DNA of 64,000 bases, taken from assembly GCF_018619435.1 (NCBI RefSeq), contig NZ_JAHFZF010000001.1, positions 124,001-188,000 of the forward strand. The letters run 5' to 3'. Below the pieces are notes generated by a model. It saw nothing but the letters and a program-made list of their open reading frames with translations, had not been told where the DNA came from and made no database searches. A program made the position numbers and the translations under genes. Of the stretch, positions 27,914 through 39,976 are shown in pieces. This DNA comes from Rhodoferax sp. U11-2br (GTDB lineage Bacteria; Pseudomonadota; Gammaproteobacteria; Burkholderiales; Burkholderiaceae_C). The number at the start of each line of letters is the position of its first letter. The first letter of the stretch is position 1.

Positions 27914-29080
27914 ATGCGACAACGTGTCTTGCAAACCTTCTCCCCCTGTCTGGCCCTGATCAGCCTGTTCAGCGTCGGCAATGCACTTGCGCTGGAATGC
28001 GGCGGCTTCAACTTTCCAAAATGCATCAATGCCTTGCGCCAGCCAGCGCAGTTCGCCGGTGGTTTTGTGCCCCAGGCGCCATTTGGTGGTTTTGGCGGGG
28101 CTGACAATTGCAAGGGCCACATCTCCCACACGCCGGTGGTGCTGGTGCACGGCAATGGCGACAGCGCCATCGGCTGGGCCTCGCCCGCACCGGAGCGCGC
28201 GGGCAAGTCGCAGCGGCCCTCGGTCTACCAGGAACTCAAGGCGCATGGTTACAACGACTGCGAGGTATTTGGCGTCACTTACCTTGACCCTGCCAAACAA
28301 GAACAGGAGTTCAGCCACACCGCCAGCAACTTCCATCAACCCAGCAAATATGAGGTGATCTGGCTGTTCATTGAGTCCGTGAAAGCCTACTCGGGCAGCA
28401 CAAAAGTCGACATCGTGGGCCACTCGCTCGGTGTGTCGATGAGTCTGGCGGCACTGGATTACCACTCCGACCCAGAGAACGGCAAAAACGACAAGGCCTG
28501 GGCGTCGGTTCGCCGTTTCATCAACATTGCTGGCGGCATCCACGGCTTGAACTCCTGCATCTGGGGTATTTACGCCGCATCAACCTGCCAGGCCGAGCGC
28601 AGCGGCCAGGCCGGTGCTTTTTACGAGTTTGGTTTCTACCCAGATTTTCCTTGGTGGGGTGGCCGCAACCGCTGGACGGCGGTCCAGGGTGAGCACAGCC
28701 TGCGACACGCACCACAGCGACACCCCGACGTCAGCTTCTACACCATCAGCGCTGGCCCACAGGACGACATCCACTGCCCGCTGACACTGCCACCCTTTGC
28801 GGCGCCCGTGAAATGCACAAGCGGCCCTTTGTTTGAGGCGTCAAGCAATGTGCGGGCACAGCTCAATCTGGGTGCCGATCCTGCGTCCCCCACACCCTCA
28901 TGGGTCGACTCGGTCGACCAGGACATCAAACAACTGGTCCCGCGAGATCTAGGCGGTGTCGGCCACTTTGGCGCGCGCAACTACGCTGGCCCACTCATCA
29001 CGCAGATGCTCAGCACCGACTGCAAAGGCACCGCTTGCAAGGGCAACTATGTCGGCAAAGTCCAGGTGGCCAAGCCCTGA
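27914..29080 (+). CDS. Secreted PhaZ7-like polyhydroxybutyrate depolymerase / lipase
   Basis: The 388-residue protein has a Sec signal peptide (MRQRVLQ..., cleavage probably after ALA near 26). Mature features resemble PhaZ7 of Paucimonas lemoignei, which attacks amorphous PHB: AGGF..., GGFGG, HGNGDSAIGW, SVYQELKAHGYNDCEVFGV, KAYSGSTKVDIVGHSLGVS and FINIAGGIHGL. The triad would be Ser171 (GHSLGVS), Asp284 (SAGPQDD) and His351 (GVGHFG). Paired cysteines fit an exported enzyme. A ribosome site GGAGGG precedes the ATG. The PhaZ7 comparison is from memory; a plain class-2 lipase is the alternative. Confidence 0.78.
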   Translation: MRQRVLQTFSPCLALISLFSVGNALALECGGFNFPKCINALRQPAQFAGGFVPQAPFGGFGGADNCKGHISHTPVVLVHGNGDSAIGWASPAPERAGKSQRPSVYQELKAHGYNDCEVFGVTYLDPAKQEQEFSHTASNFHQPSKYEVIWLFIESVKAYSGSTKVDIVGHSLGVSMSLAALDYHSDPENGKNDKAWASVRRFINIAGGIHGLNSCIWGIYAASTCQAERSGQAGAFYEFGFYPDFPWWGGRNRWTAVQGEHSLRHAPQRHPDVSFYTISAGPQDDIHCPLTLPPFAAPVKCTSGPLFEASSNVRAQLNLGADPASPTPSWVDSVDQDIKQLVPRDLGGVGHFGARNYAGPLITQMLSTDCKGTACKGNYVGKVQVAKP

Positions 29081-29098
29081 CGCGCCAGCAGTCACAGT

Positions 29099-29677
29099 TC
29101 AGCGCTGATGCTTGAACATCTTGGCCCTGAAACTCTCGGGAATACCCATGCTTCGGGGCCCAGGCACCAGCTCAAAGCTGTCGCCCGCCTGCAGGCTGCC
29201 CGGCTCTTGCACCGCCAGATAAAAACCGCAGCACCCGTTTTGCGCCATGGTTTTGGCGGCGGTGTTGAAGCCCATGGCCGCATTGAACTTGTAACAGGGC
29301 TCGCGTGGTTTGGTCACACGCAGCACACAGTTGGCAAACAACAGCAGATCACCGACCCACACATCAGACTCCAGCAGACCTGAGAGCGTCAGGTTTTCAC
29401 CCATGCTGCCCCACGGCAAAGTCTCATCAATCCCGGTGAGCCCCGCCGCCTGGCGCGCGGCCTGCCACAGCGGGTAATGCTCTGACGGGTAGGCATACAC
29501 CGCCTTGTCCAGCCCGCCGTGCACCGACAAGTCGGCCTGCTCATCGCCCGATACACCCAATGGCAACACCGGCAGCGGGCCCGCCACGGGTTGTTTGTGG
29601 ATCGCCGTCATCACGGTTCGGCCGTTGATCAAGACGCGCCGGGCGCTGCCGGTCTGGAGGCTGATGACTTGGGGCAT
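29099..29677 (-). CDS. MOSC-domain protein (YiiM type)
   Basis: A 192-residue protein (start MPQVISLQTG at 29677). It has GDEQADLSVHGGLDKAVYAY, PWGSMGENLTLSG and KPREPCYKF with its conserved Cys. MOSC proteins of this type detoxify N-hydroxylated compounds using a molybdenum cofactor. It converges with the PhaZ7-like gene and diverges from the hydrolase gene at 29787. Confidence 0.85.
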   Translation of the reverse strand: MPQVISLQTGSARRVLINGRTVMTAIHKQPVAGPLPVLPLGVSGDEQADLSVHGGLDKAVYAYPSEHYPLWQAARQAAGLTGIDETLPWGSMGENLTLSGLLESDVWVGDLLLFANCVLRVTKPREPCYKFNAAMGFNTAAKTMAQNGCCGFYLAVQEPGSLQAGDSFELVPGPRSMGIPESFRAKMFKHQR

Positions 29678-29786
29678 GTTGAGGCTGGATGTAAAAAAGA
29701 GGTGTGGAGCCCGCCATGATGGCGGGCCCATGCTGCGGCGGTTCAATCGCCGACAATTGTGACCCATCCCACCCCCTTGCCCGACC

Positions 29787-30737
29787 ATGCTAGCTCTCCT
29801 CCTGCGTGCGATTTACCTGTTTCAACTGCTGTGTGGTGCCGTGCTGGGCAGCTGGCTGGCCATCGAGGCAACCCAGCAAAGCGGTGGCGCCTTGTCCCTG
29901 ATTTGGCTGCCCTTGACCATGCTGTGCCTCCCGTTGCTGCTACAGTTTTTGGTGATCCTGTCCTCCCTCATCCAGTCGCGTACAGGGGGGCCAGCGGCAC
30001 TGTGGTGGCGGGTGTTGTGGGCCGAATACATCTCGGCAGTGCTGGTTTTCATGCTGCGCCAACCCTGGCCACGCCGCCCCAACGGGGTGCAGATGCCGTT
30101 GGCCACGCCCCCTGGCGAACTAGGCGCTGGCGCCGTGCCCGTGGTGCTGGTGCATGGTTACCTGTGTAACCACCGCGTCTGGGATGACATGACGCTGGCC
30201 TTGCGCCAGGCCGGGCATACGGTGCTGGCTGTGGACCTGGAGCCGCTGTTTGGTTCCATCGATGGCTACGCAGCGGTGATTGAGGCTGCGGTCCAGCATC
30301 TGCAGGCCGAGACCGGTGCGCCGCAGGTGGCGTTGGTGGGCCACAGCATGGGCGGGCTGGCCATCCGGGCCTGGCTGCGCACCCAGAACACGGCGCAGCT
30401 GGGCCGTGTGGCGCGCATCCTCACACTGGGCACACCCCACCAGGGCACACGTATCCCGCAGCCGGTGGCCACCCCCAACGGCGTGCAGATGCACTGGCAC
30501 AGCCCCTGGATTCAGGCCTTGCAAACCAGCGAGGGAGCTGCGCAACACGCCCTGATGCACATTGCCTTGAACCTCAACGACAACATCTGTTTTCCACAAG
30601 CCGCGCAGGTGCTGCCCGGCGTGGCAGTCACCGAGTTCAGCGGCATCGGTCACCTGGAAATGTGCCGCCACCCACATGTGATCAACTGGACCTGCAAGCA
30701 GCTGAGCAAGCAGGCGCTCGAGGGAGTGACAGCGTGA
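29787..30737 (+). CDS. Membrane-anchored alpha/beta hydrolase (lipase-like)
   Basis: The 316-residue protein has two N-terminal hydrophobic spans (about 1-25 and 35-55), then an alpha/beta-hydrolase domain with VVLVHGYLCNHRVWDDM (oxyanion region) and nucleophile motif GHSMGGLA. GIGHLEMCRHPHV near the C-terminus probably holds the catalytic His. Substrate unknown; triacylglycerol lipase-like. The chromate-transporter genes begin 5 bases later, so it may be the first gene of that operon. Confidence 0.8.
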   Translation: MLALLLRAIYLFQLLCGAVLGSWLAIEATQQSGGALSLIWLPLTMLCLPLLLQFLVILSSLIQSRTGGPAALWWRVLWAEYISAVLVFMLRQPWPRRPNGVQMPLATPPGELGAGAVPVVLVHGYLCNHRVWDDMTLALRQAGHTVLAVDLEPLFGSIDGYAAVIEAAVQHLQAETGAPQVALVGHSMGGLAIRAWLRTQNTAQLGRVARILTLGTPHQGTRIPQPVATPNGVQMHWHSPWIQALQTSEGAAQHALMHIALNLNDNICFPQAAQVLPGVAVTEFSGIGHLEMCRHPHVINWTCKQLSKQALEGVTA

Positions 30738-30742
30738 GGGGC

Positions 30743-31411
30743 ATGACCAACTATTCGGACATGAAGGACGGCGACCTCGCCCTGCTGGGTCGCTCGCGCC
30801 CGCTGTCCCTGAGCCAGCTGTTCTGGGCCTTCACCTGGCTGTCGCTGCAGGGTTTTGGCGGTGTGCTGGCGGTGGTGCAGCGTGAACTGGTGGACAAACG
30901 GCGCTGGCTGAGCCGCGAGGAATTTGTCGAGGAATGGGCGGTGGCGCAGGTGCTGCCAGGTGCCAATGTGGTCAATCTGTCGCTGATGCTGGGGGATCGG
31001 TATTTTGGCTGGCGCGGCGGGCTGACAGCCCTGGCCGGGCTGCTGTGTTTTCCGCTGCTGATGGTGCTGGTGGTGGCGGTGGTGTTTGCCGGTGTCTCAG
31101 ACCTGCCCCAGGTGCAAGGAGCGCTGCGTGGCATGAGTGCGGTGGCTGCAGGCATGATTGCCGCCGTGGGCCTGAAGCTGCTGCCGTCTTTGAAGACAAA
31201 TGTGCTTCCAGCTCTTATGCAATGGGGGGTAATAGCTCTTACTTTTGTAGCCATTGCGGTGCTGCGGATGCGCCTGATCTGGGTGCTTCTGCTGCTGGGA
31301 GGCCTGGGTGCGCTGTGGGCATACCGGTTGCTGGCCCGACCCCGCCCAGCCCAAGCTGAACCGGACCCGGACTCGGGCTCACAGCCAGCCCACACGGGAG
31401 ATGCACCATGA
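30743..31411 (+). CDS. chrA: ChrA chromate transporter, N-terminal half protein
   Basis: A 222-residue CHR-family protein with the motif SLQGFGGVLAVVQRELVDK and AQVLPGANVVNLSLMLGDRYFG (the conserved PGPN-like loop reads PGAN). Long ChrA proteins fuse two such halves; this is the two-gene short form, with the second half in the next gene (4-base overlap, ATGA). It exports chromate. A degenerate copy of the dispersed element lies in the reading frame around residues 152-168, where codon use is A+T-richer than the rest. Confidence 0.88.
   Translation: MTNYSDMKDGDLALLGRSRPLSLSQLFWAFTWLSLQGFGGVLAVVQRELVDKRRWLSREEFVEEWAVAQVLPGANVVNLSLMLGDRYFGWRGGLTALAGLLCFPLLMVLVVAVVFAGVSDLPQVQGALRGMSAVAAGMIAAVGLKLLPSLKTNVLPALMQWGVIALTFVAIAVLRMRLIWVLLLLGGLGALWAYRLLARPRPAQAEPDPDSGSQPAHTGDAP
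31197..31246 (-). repeat. Dispersed hairpin element, copy 4 (degenerate, inside chrA)
   Basis: The + strand reads CAAATGTGCTTCCAGCTCTTATG, then GGGGGGTAATAGCTCTTACT. Without gaps it matches copy 5 (35774) at 30 of 47 positions by my count. The GCCCTT/AAGGGC arms are decayed, so this is the least certain copy. Read in frame as LPALMQWGVIAL. Confidence 0.5.
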
Positions 31412-32004
31412 TCATCACCATGACGGCGGCCGACTGGTTGCTGCTGCTGACCCATTTTTTGTCGCTCTCGCTGCTGGCCATTGGTGGTGCGGTCAGCACC
31501 CTGCCCGACATGCACCGCATGTTGGTGAACGATCAGCATTGGTTGCTCGACAGCCAGTTCAACGCCTCGGTGGCGTTGGCGCAGGCCGCGCCCGGCCCGA
31601 ACGTGTTGTTTGTGGCGCTGCTGGGCTGGAACGTAGGGCTCAACGCCAGTGGTGCAGCAGCGGGCAGCCAGCTGGCCTGGGCCTATGGTCTGGCAGGCAT
31701 GGCACTGGCCATGCTGGGAGTGCTGCTGCCCAGCACCACACTCACGCTGATGGCCTCGCGCTGGGCCCACCACAACCGCGATCTGCGCGCGGTACGGGCC
31801 TTCAAACAAGGCATGGCGCCGGTGGTGGTGGGGCTGCTGCTGGCCACTGGCGCGATCCTGGCCCTGAATCCGGGCAACACGCCAGACCATTGGCCGCTGT
31901 GGCTGCTGTCCGCCAGCTGTGCGTTGTTGGTCTGGCGCACCAAACTGCATTTGTTGTGGCTGCTGGGTGCAGGTGCCCTGCTGGGCTGGTGGGGCCTGGT
32001 CTAA
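31408..32004 (+). CDS. chrA: ChrA chromate transporter, C-terminal half protein
   Basis: A 198-residue CHR-family half protein with SLSLLAIGGAVSTLPDMHRML and ALAQAAPGPNVLFVALLGW (canonical PGPN). Several membrane spans follow. It overlaps the first half by 4 bases, so the two are made together and probably form a heterodimer. The hybrid histidine kinase gene begins 9 bases downstream. Confidence 0.88.
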   Translation: MIITMTAADWLLLLTHFLSLSLLAIGGAVSTLPDMHRMLVNDQHWLLDSQFNASVALAQAAPGPNVLFVALLGWNVGLNASGAAAGSQLAWAYGLAGMALAMLGVLLPSTTLTLMASRWAHHNRDLRAVRAFKQGMAPVVVGLLLATGAILALNPGNTPDHWPLWLLSASCALLVWRTKLHLLWLLGAGALLGWWGLV

Positions 32005-32013
32005 CATCCGGCC

Positions 32014-35250
<3,237 letters not shown>

Positions 35251-35294
35251 TGCCAAATCACCCTCAAGCCCAATCAATACAAGGACAGTATGCT

Positions 35295-35762
35295 ATGAAA
35301 AAATTACTCTTATCGGTCCTACTTGGCTGCACCACACTGGCGACCAGCGCCGAAACCATTGGTGATGTCAGCACCACCTTCAAGCTGCTCAGCCCCAACG
35401 ACAAGGTGGTGGTGGATGTGTTTGATGACCCGGTGGTGGACGGTGTGTCGTGTTATTTGTCGCACGCCAAAACCGGCGGTTACGCCGGTGCCCTGGGTTT
35501 GGCTGAGGACACCTCGGACGCCGCTGTGGCTTGCCGCCAGGTCGGTCCGATCAGCTTCAAGGAGAAAGTGGACAAACAGGACGAGGTGTTCAACGCCCGC
35601 TCGTCCTTCCTCTTCAAACACGTGCGCGTGGTGCGTATGGTGGATGTCAAGCGCAACACGCTGGTGTATCTGGTGTACTCCGACAAGATCATTGACGGCA
35701 GCCCCAAAAACAGCGTGACGGCGGTGCCGGTGCCAGCTAACCAGCCGATCCCGGTCAAATAA
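35295..35762 (+). CDS. creA: CreA-family periplasmic protein
   Basis: A 155-residue protein with signal peptide MKKLLLSVLLGCTTLATSA and the CreA signatures FDDPVVDGVSCYLSHAKTGG, GLGLAEDTSDAAVACRQVGPI, FLFKHVRVVRM and VYSDKIIDGSPKNSV. CreA function is unknown. The ATG at 35295 is preceded by AAGGACAG. An element copy lies between this gene and the convergent rlmB. Confidence 0.9.
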   Translation: MKKLLLSVLLGCTTLATSAETIGDVSTTFKLLSPNDKVVVDVFDDPVVDGVSCYLSHAKTGGYAGALGLAEDTSDAAVACRQVGPISFKEKVDKQDEVFNARSSFLFKHVRVVRMVDVKRNTLVYLVYSDKIIDGSPKNSVTAVPVPANQPIPVK

Positions 35763-35773
35763 TTTTTACAAGG

Positions 35774-35824
35774 CAAATTGGCCGCTAGCCCTTATACAGA
35801 AAGGGCTGGTAGCTATCAATAAAA
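35774..35824 (-). repeat. Dispersed hairpin element, copy 5 (between convergent creA and rlmB)
   Basis: A well-preserved copy: CAAATTGGCCGCTAGCCCTT, loop, AAAGGGCTGGTAGCTATCAAT. The hairpin sits between the stops of two convergent genes and could act as a bidirectional terminator. Confidence 0.8.
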
Positions 35825-35835
35825 CAGTGTTCTGC

Positions 35836-36606
35836 TCAGGCTGAGCGCTGGCGCAGCGCCTCATACAGGCAAACGCCGCTGGCCACCGAGACGTTCAGGC
35901 TCTCGACCGCACCACGCATCGGGATGCTGACCAGCTCATCGCAGGTCTTGGCGGTCAACGCCCGCATGCCGTCACCTTCGGCGCCCAGCACCAGCGCCAC
36001 CGGGCCTTTGAAATCGGTCTGGTACAGGGTGCGCGGTGCCACGTCGCTGGTGCCGATGATCCAGATGTTGCGCTCTTTCAGTTCGTTCAAAGTGCGCGCC
36101 AGATTGGTCACCATGAAATACGGCACGGTTTCGGCCGCACCGCTGGCCACCTTGGCCACGGTGGCATTGATGCCGGCCGCGTGGTCCTTGGGCGCAATCA
36201 CCGCATGCACACCAGCACCATCGGCCACACGCAGACAGGCGCCCAGGTTGTGCGGGTCGGTGACACCATCGAGCACCAAAATCAGCGGCTGTTCACGCTC
36301 GGCCACGGGTTTGTCGAGGTTCGCAGCTTCCAGTTGCTCCAGCAACTCGTCGAGCGAAGTCACCTGCGCCAGCTCATGCACACGCGCGGCCACACCCTGG
36401 TGGCCATGGCTGCCAGCCAGCTTGGCCAGGCGCATGCCGTCGGCCTCGATCAGGCGCACACCGGCTTCATTGACCTTGTCGATGAACTGGCGCATGCGGG
36501 CGTCGCGCCGGGTCGGCTCAAAATAGATTTCGACGATGGATTGCGGCGCGGTTTTCAGGCGCACGCCCACGGCATGGAAGCCGAACAGAACTTTGGGGGT
36601 AGACAT
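35836..36606 (-). CDS. rlmB: RlmB, 23S rRNA (guanosine-2'-O)-methyltransferase
   Basis: The 256-residue SpoU-family methyltransferase modifies G2251 of 23S rRNA (E. coli numbering). It has an N-terminal substrate-binding part (VLFGFHAVGVRLK) and the SPOUT motifs LDGVTDPHNLGACLRVADG, LVLGAEGDGMRAL and IPMRGAVESLNVSVASGV. The ATG at 36606 (MSTPKVLFG) is chosen because longer upstream frames give non-conserved sequence. It stands alone on the minus strand. Confidence 0.92.
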   Translation of the reverse strand: MSTPKVLFGFHAVGVRLKTAPQSIVEIYFEPTRRDARMRQFIDKVNEAGVRLIEADGMRLAKLAGSHGHQGVAARVHELAQVTSLDELLEQLEAANLDKPVAEREQPLILVLDGVTDPHNLGACLRVADGAGVHAVIAPKDHAAGINATVAKVASGAAETVPYFMVTNLARTLNELKERNIWIIGTSDVAPRTLYQTDFKGPVALVLGAEGDGMRALTAKTCDELVSIPMRGAVESLNVSVASGVCLYEALRQRSA

Positions 36607-36668
36607 GGCGCCATTATCGCTGGCACACACCGGCTGGCTAGCCGCCTGGGCACACCACCCGGGGTGAC

Positions 36669-37829
36669 CTACTTGCCGTTGAACTGCTGGTCCAGCCAGT
36701 CGTAGGCAGCGTCCTGCGTGCTGGCGAGGAACTCGTGTGTTCCGGGCAGCAAACGCGCGTCGAAGTTGCGCTCTGCCTTCCAGGCTCCCCACACCTTGCG
36801 CATCTTGTCAAAGGAGGCGTTGACCGAGTCGACAGGGAACAGCCCGTCCTTCTCCCCCGCAAAGAACAACGCGGGTTTGGGGGCGGCAAGGCTGGCAACG
36901 TCGGGGAAGTCGAGGTAGCGTTGCATGCCCGGATGCAGCATGTTCCAGGCCGATGAGCCTTTGAGCTGGTTGTTGCCCGGCACCATCAGGCCCTGCGTGG
37001 TGGCCATCCAGTTGACGGCGATGCTGGCGGTGACGGCGTCCGACAACGAGGCGGCTTGCCAGGCACGGAAAGCGCCCATCGAGAAACCGATGGCTGCGAC
37101 CTTTTTCTTGTCAACGCCCGGCTGTGCGGCGAGGAACTCGGCAGCGCGTGTGTCTTCAAGCGCCATGATGCCAGCCAGCGAGGTGCCGATGTTGAAACTG
37201 TTGGCAGCCACGGCCTGCTGGGTCTCAAAGGTCAGTGCGGCGCGGTCGCCCCAGCCCAGCGCATCGGTCGCCAGGACAACATAACCACGTTTGGCCAGCT
37301 CGTCGCCGGGAAATCTCTCGCTGAAGAACTTTATTGCCCAGGCCTTGGAGGATTCCAGGCGCGCATCGTTGTTCCAGGTCTGGATCAATTTTTCCTTGCC
37401 AATGTCGAACTTCGAACCGTGGTCATGCAGCATCAGCGCGGCAGGGAAAGGACCGCTGCCTTTGGGCACCAGCAGCAAGGCCTGAACACGGCTCTCTGCC
37501 GTGATGTTGAAGACCATCTTGCGGGCCAGGTAGCTGCCACGATCCTGTTCGTCCAGCACAACAGCGTTGAACGGCGTTTTGTCGGGCGACTGCAGGGTGA
37601 GCTCCCACATCTTGTCGCGACCGGCCTGGCGCCATGCGGCAAGGTCCTTGACCTGCGGGGTCCAGGCCAGCTTGAAGTCGAGCTTGGCCTTGATGGCCTC
37701 AAAAAAAGCCGGCATGTTGTTCTGGATGCCGACGGTCTGGAAGTCGGTATCTGCGGCCGACGAGGGGGAAACAAACCCCATCGACAGCACACTGCAGAGC
37801 AGAAAACGACGGATGGAAGGCTTAGGCAT
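36669..37829 (-). CDS. Secreted alpha/beta hydrolase, dienelactone-hydrolase-like
   Basis: The 386-residue protein has a signal peptide (MPKPSIRRFLLCSVLSMGF, cleavage after SSAA or SSA near 26) and an alpha/beta-hydrolase domain: LMLHDHGSKFDIGKEK, RGYVVLATDALGWGDR, nucleophile GFSMGAFRAW, Asp in FFAGEKDGLFP and His in LLPGTHEFLA. It resembles the acetyl-xylan-esterase-like Abhydrolase_7 group. Substrate unknown. AGGAGA lies about 14 bases upstream of the ATG. Confidence 0.78.
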   Translation of the reverse strand: MPKPSIRRFLLCSVLSMGFVSPSSAADTDFQTVGIQNNMPAFFEAIKAKLDFKLAWTPQVKDLAAWRQAGRDKMWELTLQSPDKTPFNAVVLDEQDRGSYLARKMVFNITAESRVQALLLVPKGSGPFPAALMLHDHGSKFDIGKEKLIQTWNNDARLESSKAWAIKFFSERFPGDELAKRGYVVLATDALGWGDRAALTFETQQAVAANSFNIGTSLAGIMALEDTRAAEFLAAQPGVDKKKVAAIGFSMGAFRAWQAASLSDAVTASIAVNWMATTQGLMVPGNNQLKGSSAWNMLHPGMQRYLDFPDVASLAAPKPALFFAGEKDGLFPVDSVNASFDKMRKVWGAWKAERNFDARLLPGTHEFLASTQDAAYDWLDQQFNGK

Positions 37830-37930
37830 GGGCACGAACGTGTCTCCTTTTGTGGTTGTGACCGATAACATGCCTCTACCATACCCCATGGGCGGCGTGT
37901 GTTGTCCTAGCCGCCTGCCCCCAAGTGGTC

Positions 37931-38869
37931 ATGTTCTGGCGTTACAGTCCTGTGGTGAGCTCTACATCGACACCCCTTCATACCCATTCCCACCACGGCA
38001 ACCTTCGCAGCATTTCCGCGATGCTGGTGGCTGTGGGCTTTTTTGCTTTCATGGACACCATCTTGAAAGTGCTGTCCACCCATTACCCGGCCCTGCAGGT
38101 CGCCGCGTTGCGCGGCTGGGTGGCGCTGCCGCTGATCCTGGTCTGGATCCAGTGGCGTGGCAGCTGGCACACGCTGCTGCGCATCCGCTGGCCGCTGCAC
38201 CTGCTGCGCGGTGTGTTGGGCATTTGTATGCTGAGCCTGTTCACCTTCGGCGTCAAACAGCTGCCCTTGGCCAATGCCTACACCTTGTTTTTTATCGCCC
38301 CGATTCTGATCACCTTGCTGGCGGCCCCGGTCCTGCGCGAGAAAGTGCCACGTGCGCACTGGTGGTCGGTGCTGGCTGGCATGGTGGGTGTGGTGGTCGC
38401 ATTGCGTCCGGGCACCGACGGGCTGGTGAGCTGGGGCGGGCTGGCGGTGTTAGCAGCCGCCGTGTGTTACGCGGTGGCGGCGGTGGCGGCGCGGCTATCC
38501 AGCCGCACCGACTCCAACGAGAGCATGATGTTGTGGATCATGGTGATGGTGGCGCTGGGCGCCGGGGCGTTGGCGGCACCGAACTGGGTCACTATCCGCA
38601 CGGACGACCTCTGGCTGCTCACGGCGCTTGCGCTGGCCGGTTTTGGTGGCCAGCTGGCCATCACCGAGGCCTTTCGGCATGGTCAGGCCTCGGCCGTGGC
38701 GCCGTTTGAATACACGGCTCTGGCCTGGGGCCTGGGTGTGGACTGGCTGATCTGGGACACCCTGCCCGACCACTACACCCTGCTGGGTGGTGCCATCATC
38801 ATCGCCAGCGGTCTGTATGTGGTGCGGCATGAACGCAAAGCCGCTGCCGTGTTGATTGAGCGGCCCTGA
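37931..38869 (+). CDS. EamA-family (DMT) transporter
   Basis: About 312 residues with ten predicted hydrophobic segments and two EamA repeats: the first begins ISAMLVAVGFFAFMDTILK, the second GGLAVLAAAVCYAVAAVAAR. Members export metabolites such as amino acids or nucleosides; substrate unknown. The start is uncertain (GTG 37925, ATG 37931 or later). The esterase gene begins 55 bases downstream. Confidence 0.8.
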   Translation: MFWRYSPVVSSTSTPLHTHSHHGNLRSISAMLVAVGFFAFMDTILKVLSTHYPALQVAALRGWVALPLILVWIQWRGSWHTLLRIRWPLHLLRGVLGICMLSLFTFGVKQLPLANAYTLFFIAPILITLLAAPVLREKVPRAHWWSVLAGMVGVVVALRPGTDGLVSWGGLAVLAAAVCYAVAAVAARLSSRTDSNESMMLWIMVMVALGAGALAAPNWVTIRTDDLWLLTALALAGFGGQLAITEAFRHGQASAVAPFEYTALAWGLGVDWLIWDTLPDHYTLLGGAIIIASGLYVVRHERKAAAVLIERP

Positions 38870-38924
38870 TCTGGCCCAGCGGGGCATGCCACTCGCCTGC
38901 GCCACCCCATTTTGGAAAGAGGGT

Positions 38925-39974
38925 ATGAACAACACCTTGCACAAGCTGCTGCGCCAAGCCAGCCAACTGACCCAATCCGGCCGCCTGGCAGAAGCCACTG
39001 CGGCCATCCAGCGCCTGTTACACGGCCGACAGCCCGGGGCCGCGCTCACACCCAGCGCCAGCCCGGCTGCCGCACCCGATGTGCGCGATGGCGGTGTGAT
39101 TGAGGTCAACACCGCTGGCACGGCCAAGCTCAGCCAGGGCGAATTCATCAGCGGCAGCCACAGCCACCAGCAGTTGACCCGCCGCTACAAACTCTACGTG
39201 CCACCCGGACACCTTGGCAAAACCCTGCCCCTGGTGGTGATGCTGCATGGCTGCAAACAAAACCCGGACGACTTTGCCGCAGGCACCGGCATGAACCAGT
39301 GCGCCCAGGCCCTGGGCCTTTTTGTGCTGTACCCCGAGCAGGCCGCTGATGCCAACCCGTCTGCCTGCTGGAACTGGTTCCAACACCAGCACCAGCAACG
39401 CGGCGCCGGTGAACCCGCCCTGATCGCCAGCCTGACACAGGCCATCACCCAGCAATACAACATCGATGCCCAACGTGTGTATGTGGCCGGGCTGTCGGCC
39501 GGTGGCGCCATGGCGGCGGTGCTGGCAGTGGCCTACCCGGATATTTTTGCCGCTGTCGGTGTGCATTCGGGCCTGCCAGCGGGCGCGGCAAGCAACGTGG
39601 CGCAAGCGCTGATGGTCATGAAACGTGGTCGCACATCGGACACACCTGCCATCAGCCTGCCCACCATCGTGTTTCATGGGGATGCCGACAGCACCGTGCA
39701 CCCCCACAATGGTGAACAACTGGTGGCCAGTGCCCGGGGTCGGGTCCCAGGCCAGCCCCAGCTGGAACACGGGCTCAGTGCCCAGGGTCAGGCCTACACC
39801 CGCTCCATCTGGCCCGCCCAGCCCGGCCGGGCGGCGGTGGAATACTGGCAGTTACATGGCGCCGGGCATGCCTGGTCAGGCGGGCGCGCAGAGGGCTCGT
39901 TCACCAACCCACAAGGTGTGGACGCCAGCGCCGAGATGCTGCGCTTTTTCTTGAGCCAGCGGCGAGGGAGCTAG
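38925..39974 (+). CDS. PHB-depolymerase-family esterase (LpqC-like)
   Basis: The 349-residue protein has a catalytic domain with oxyanion motif MLHGCKQNPDDFAAGTGM, lipase box GLSAGGAM (Ser191), Asp in FHGDADSTVHPHN and His in HGAGHAWSGG. These fit the esterase group named PHB depolymerase, whose members often cut feruloyl or acetyl esters. No signal peptide is obvious at the chosen start (MNNTLHKLL, with GAAAGAGG upstream). The N-terminal 75 residues look like a linker or granule-binding helix. Confidence 0.82.
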   Translation: MNNTLHKLLRQASQLTQSGRLAEATAAIQRLLHGRQPGAALTPSASPAAAPDVRDGGVIEVNTAGTAKLSQGEFISGSHSHQQLTRRYKLYVPPGHLGKTLPLVVMLHGCKQNPDDFAAGTGMNQCAQALGLFVLYPEQAADANPSACWNWFQHQHQQRGAGEPALIASLTQAITQQYNIDAQRVYVAGLSAGGAMAAVLAVAYPDIFAAVGVHSGLPAGAASNVAQALMVMKRGRTSDTPAISLPTIVFHGDADSTVHPHNGEQLVASARGRVPGQPQLEHGLSAQGQAYTRSIWPAQPGRAAVEYWQLHGAGHAWSGGRAEGSFTNPQGVDASAEMLRFFLSQRRGS

Positions 39975-39976
39975 GA

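Noticed and set aside
30743..32004. A frameshifted long chrA
   Set aside because: The two halves overlap by ATGA and each has its own start and complete CHR motifs, which is the known two-gene short form and not a broken gene.
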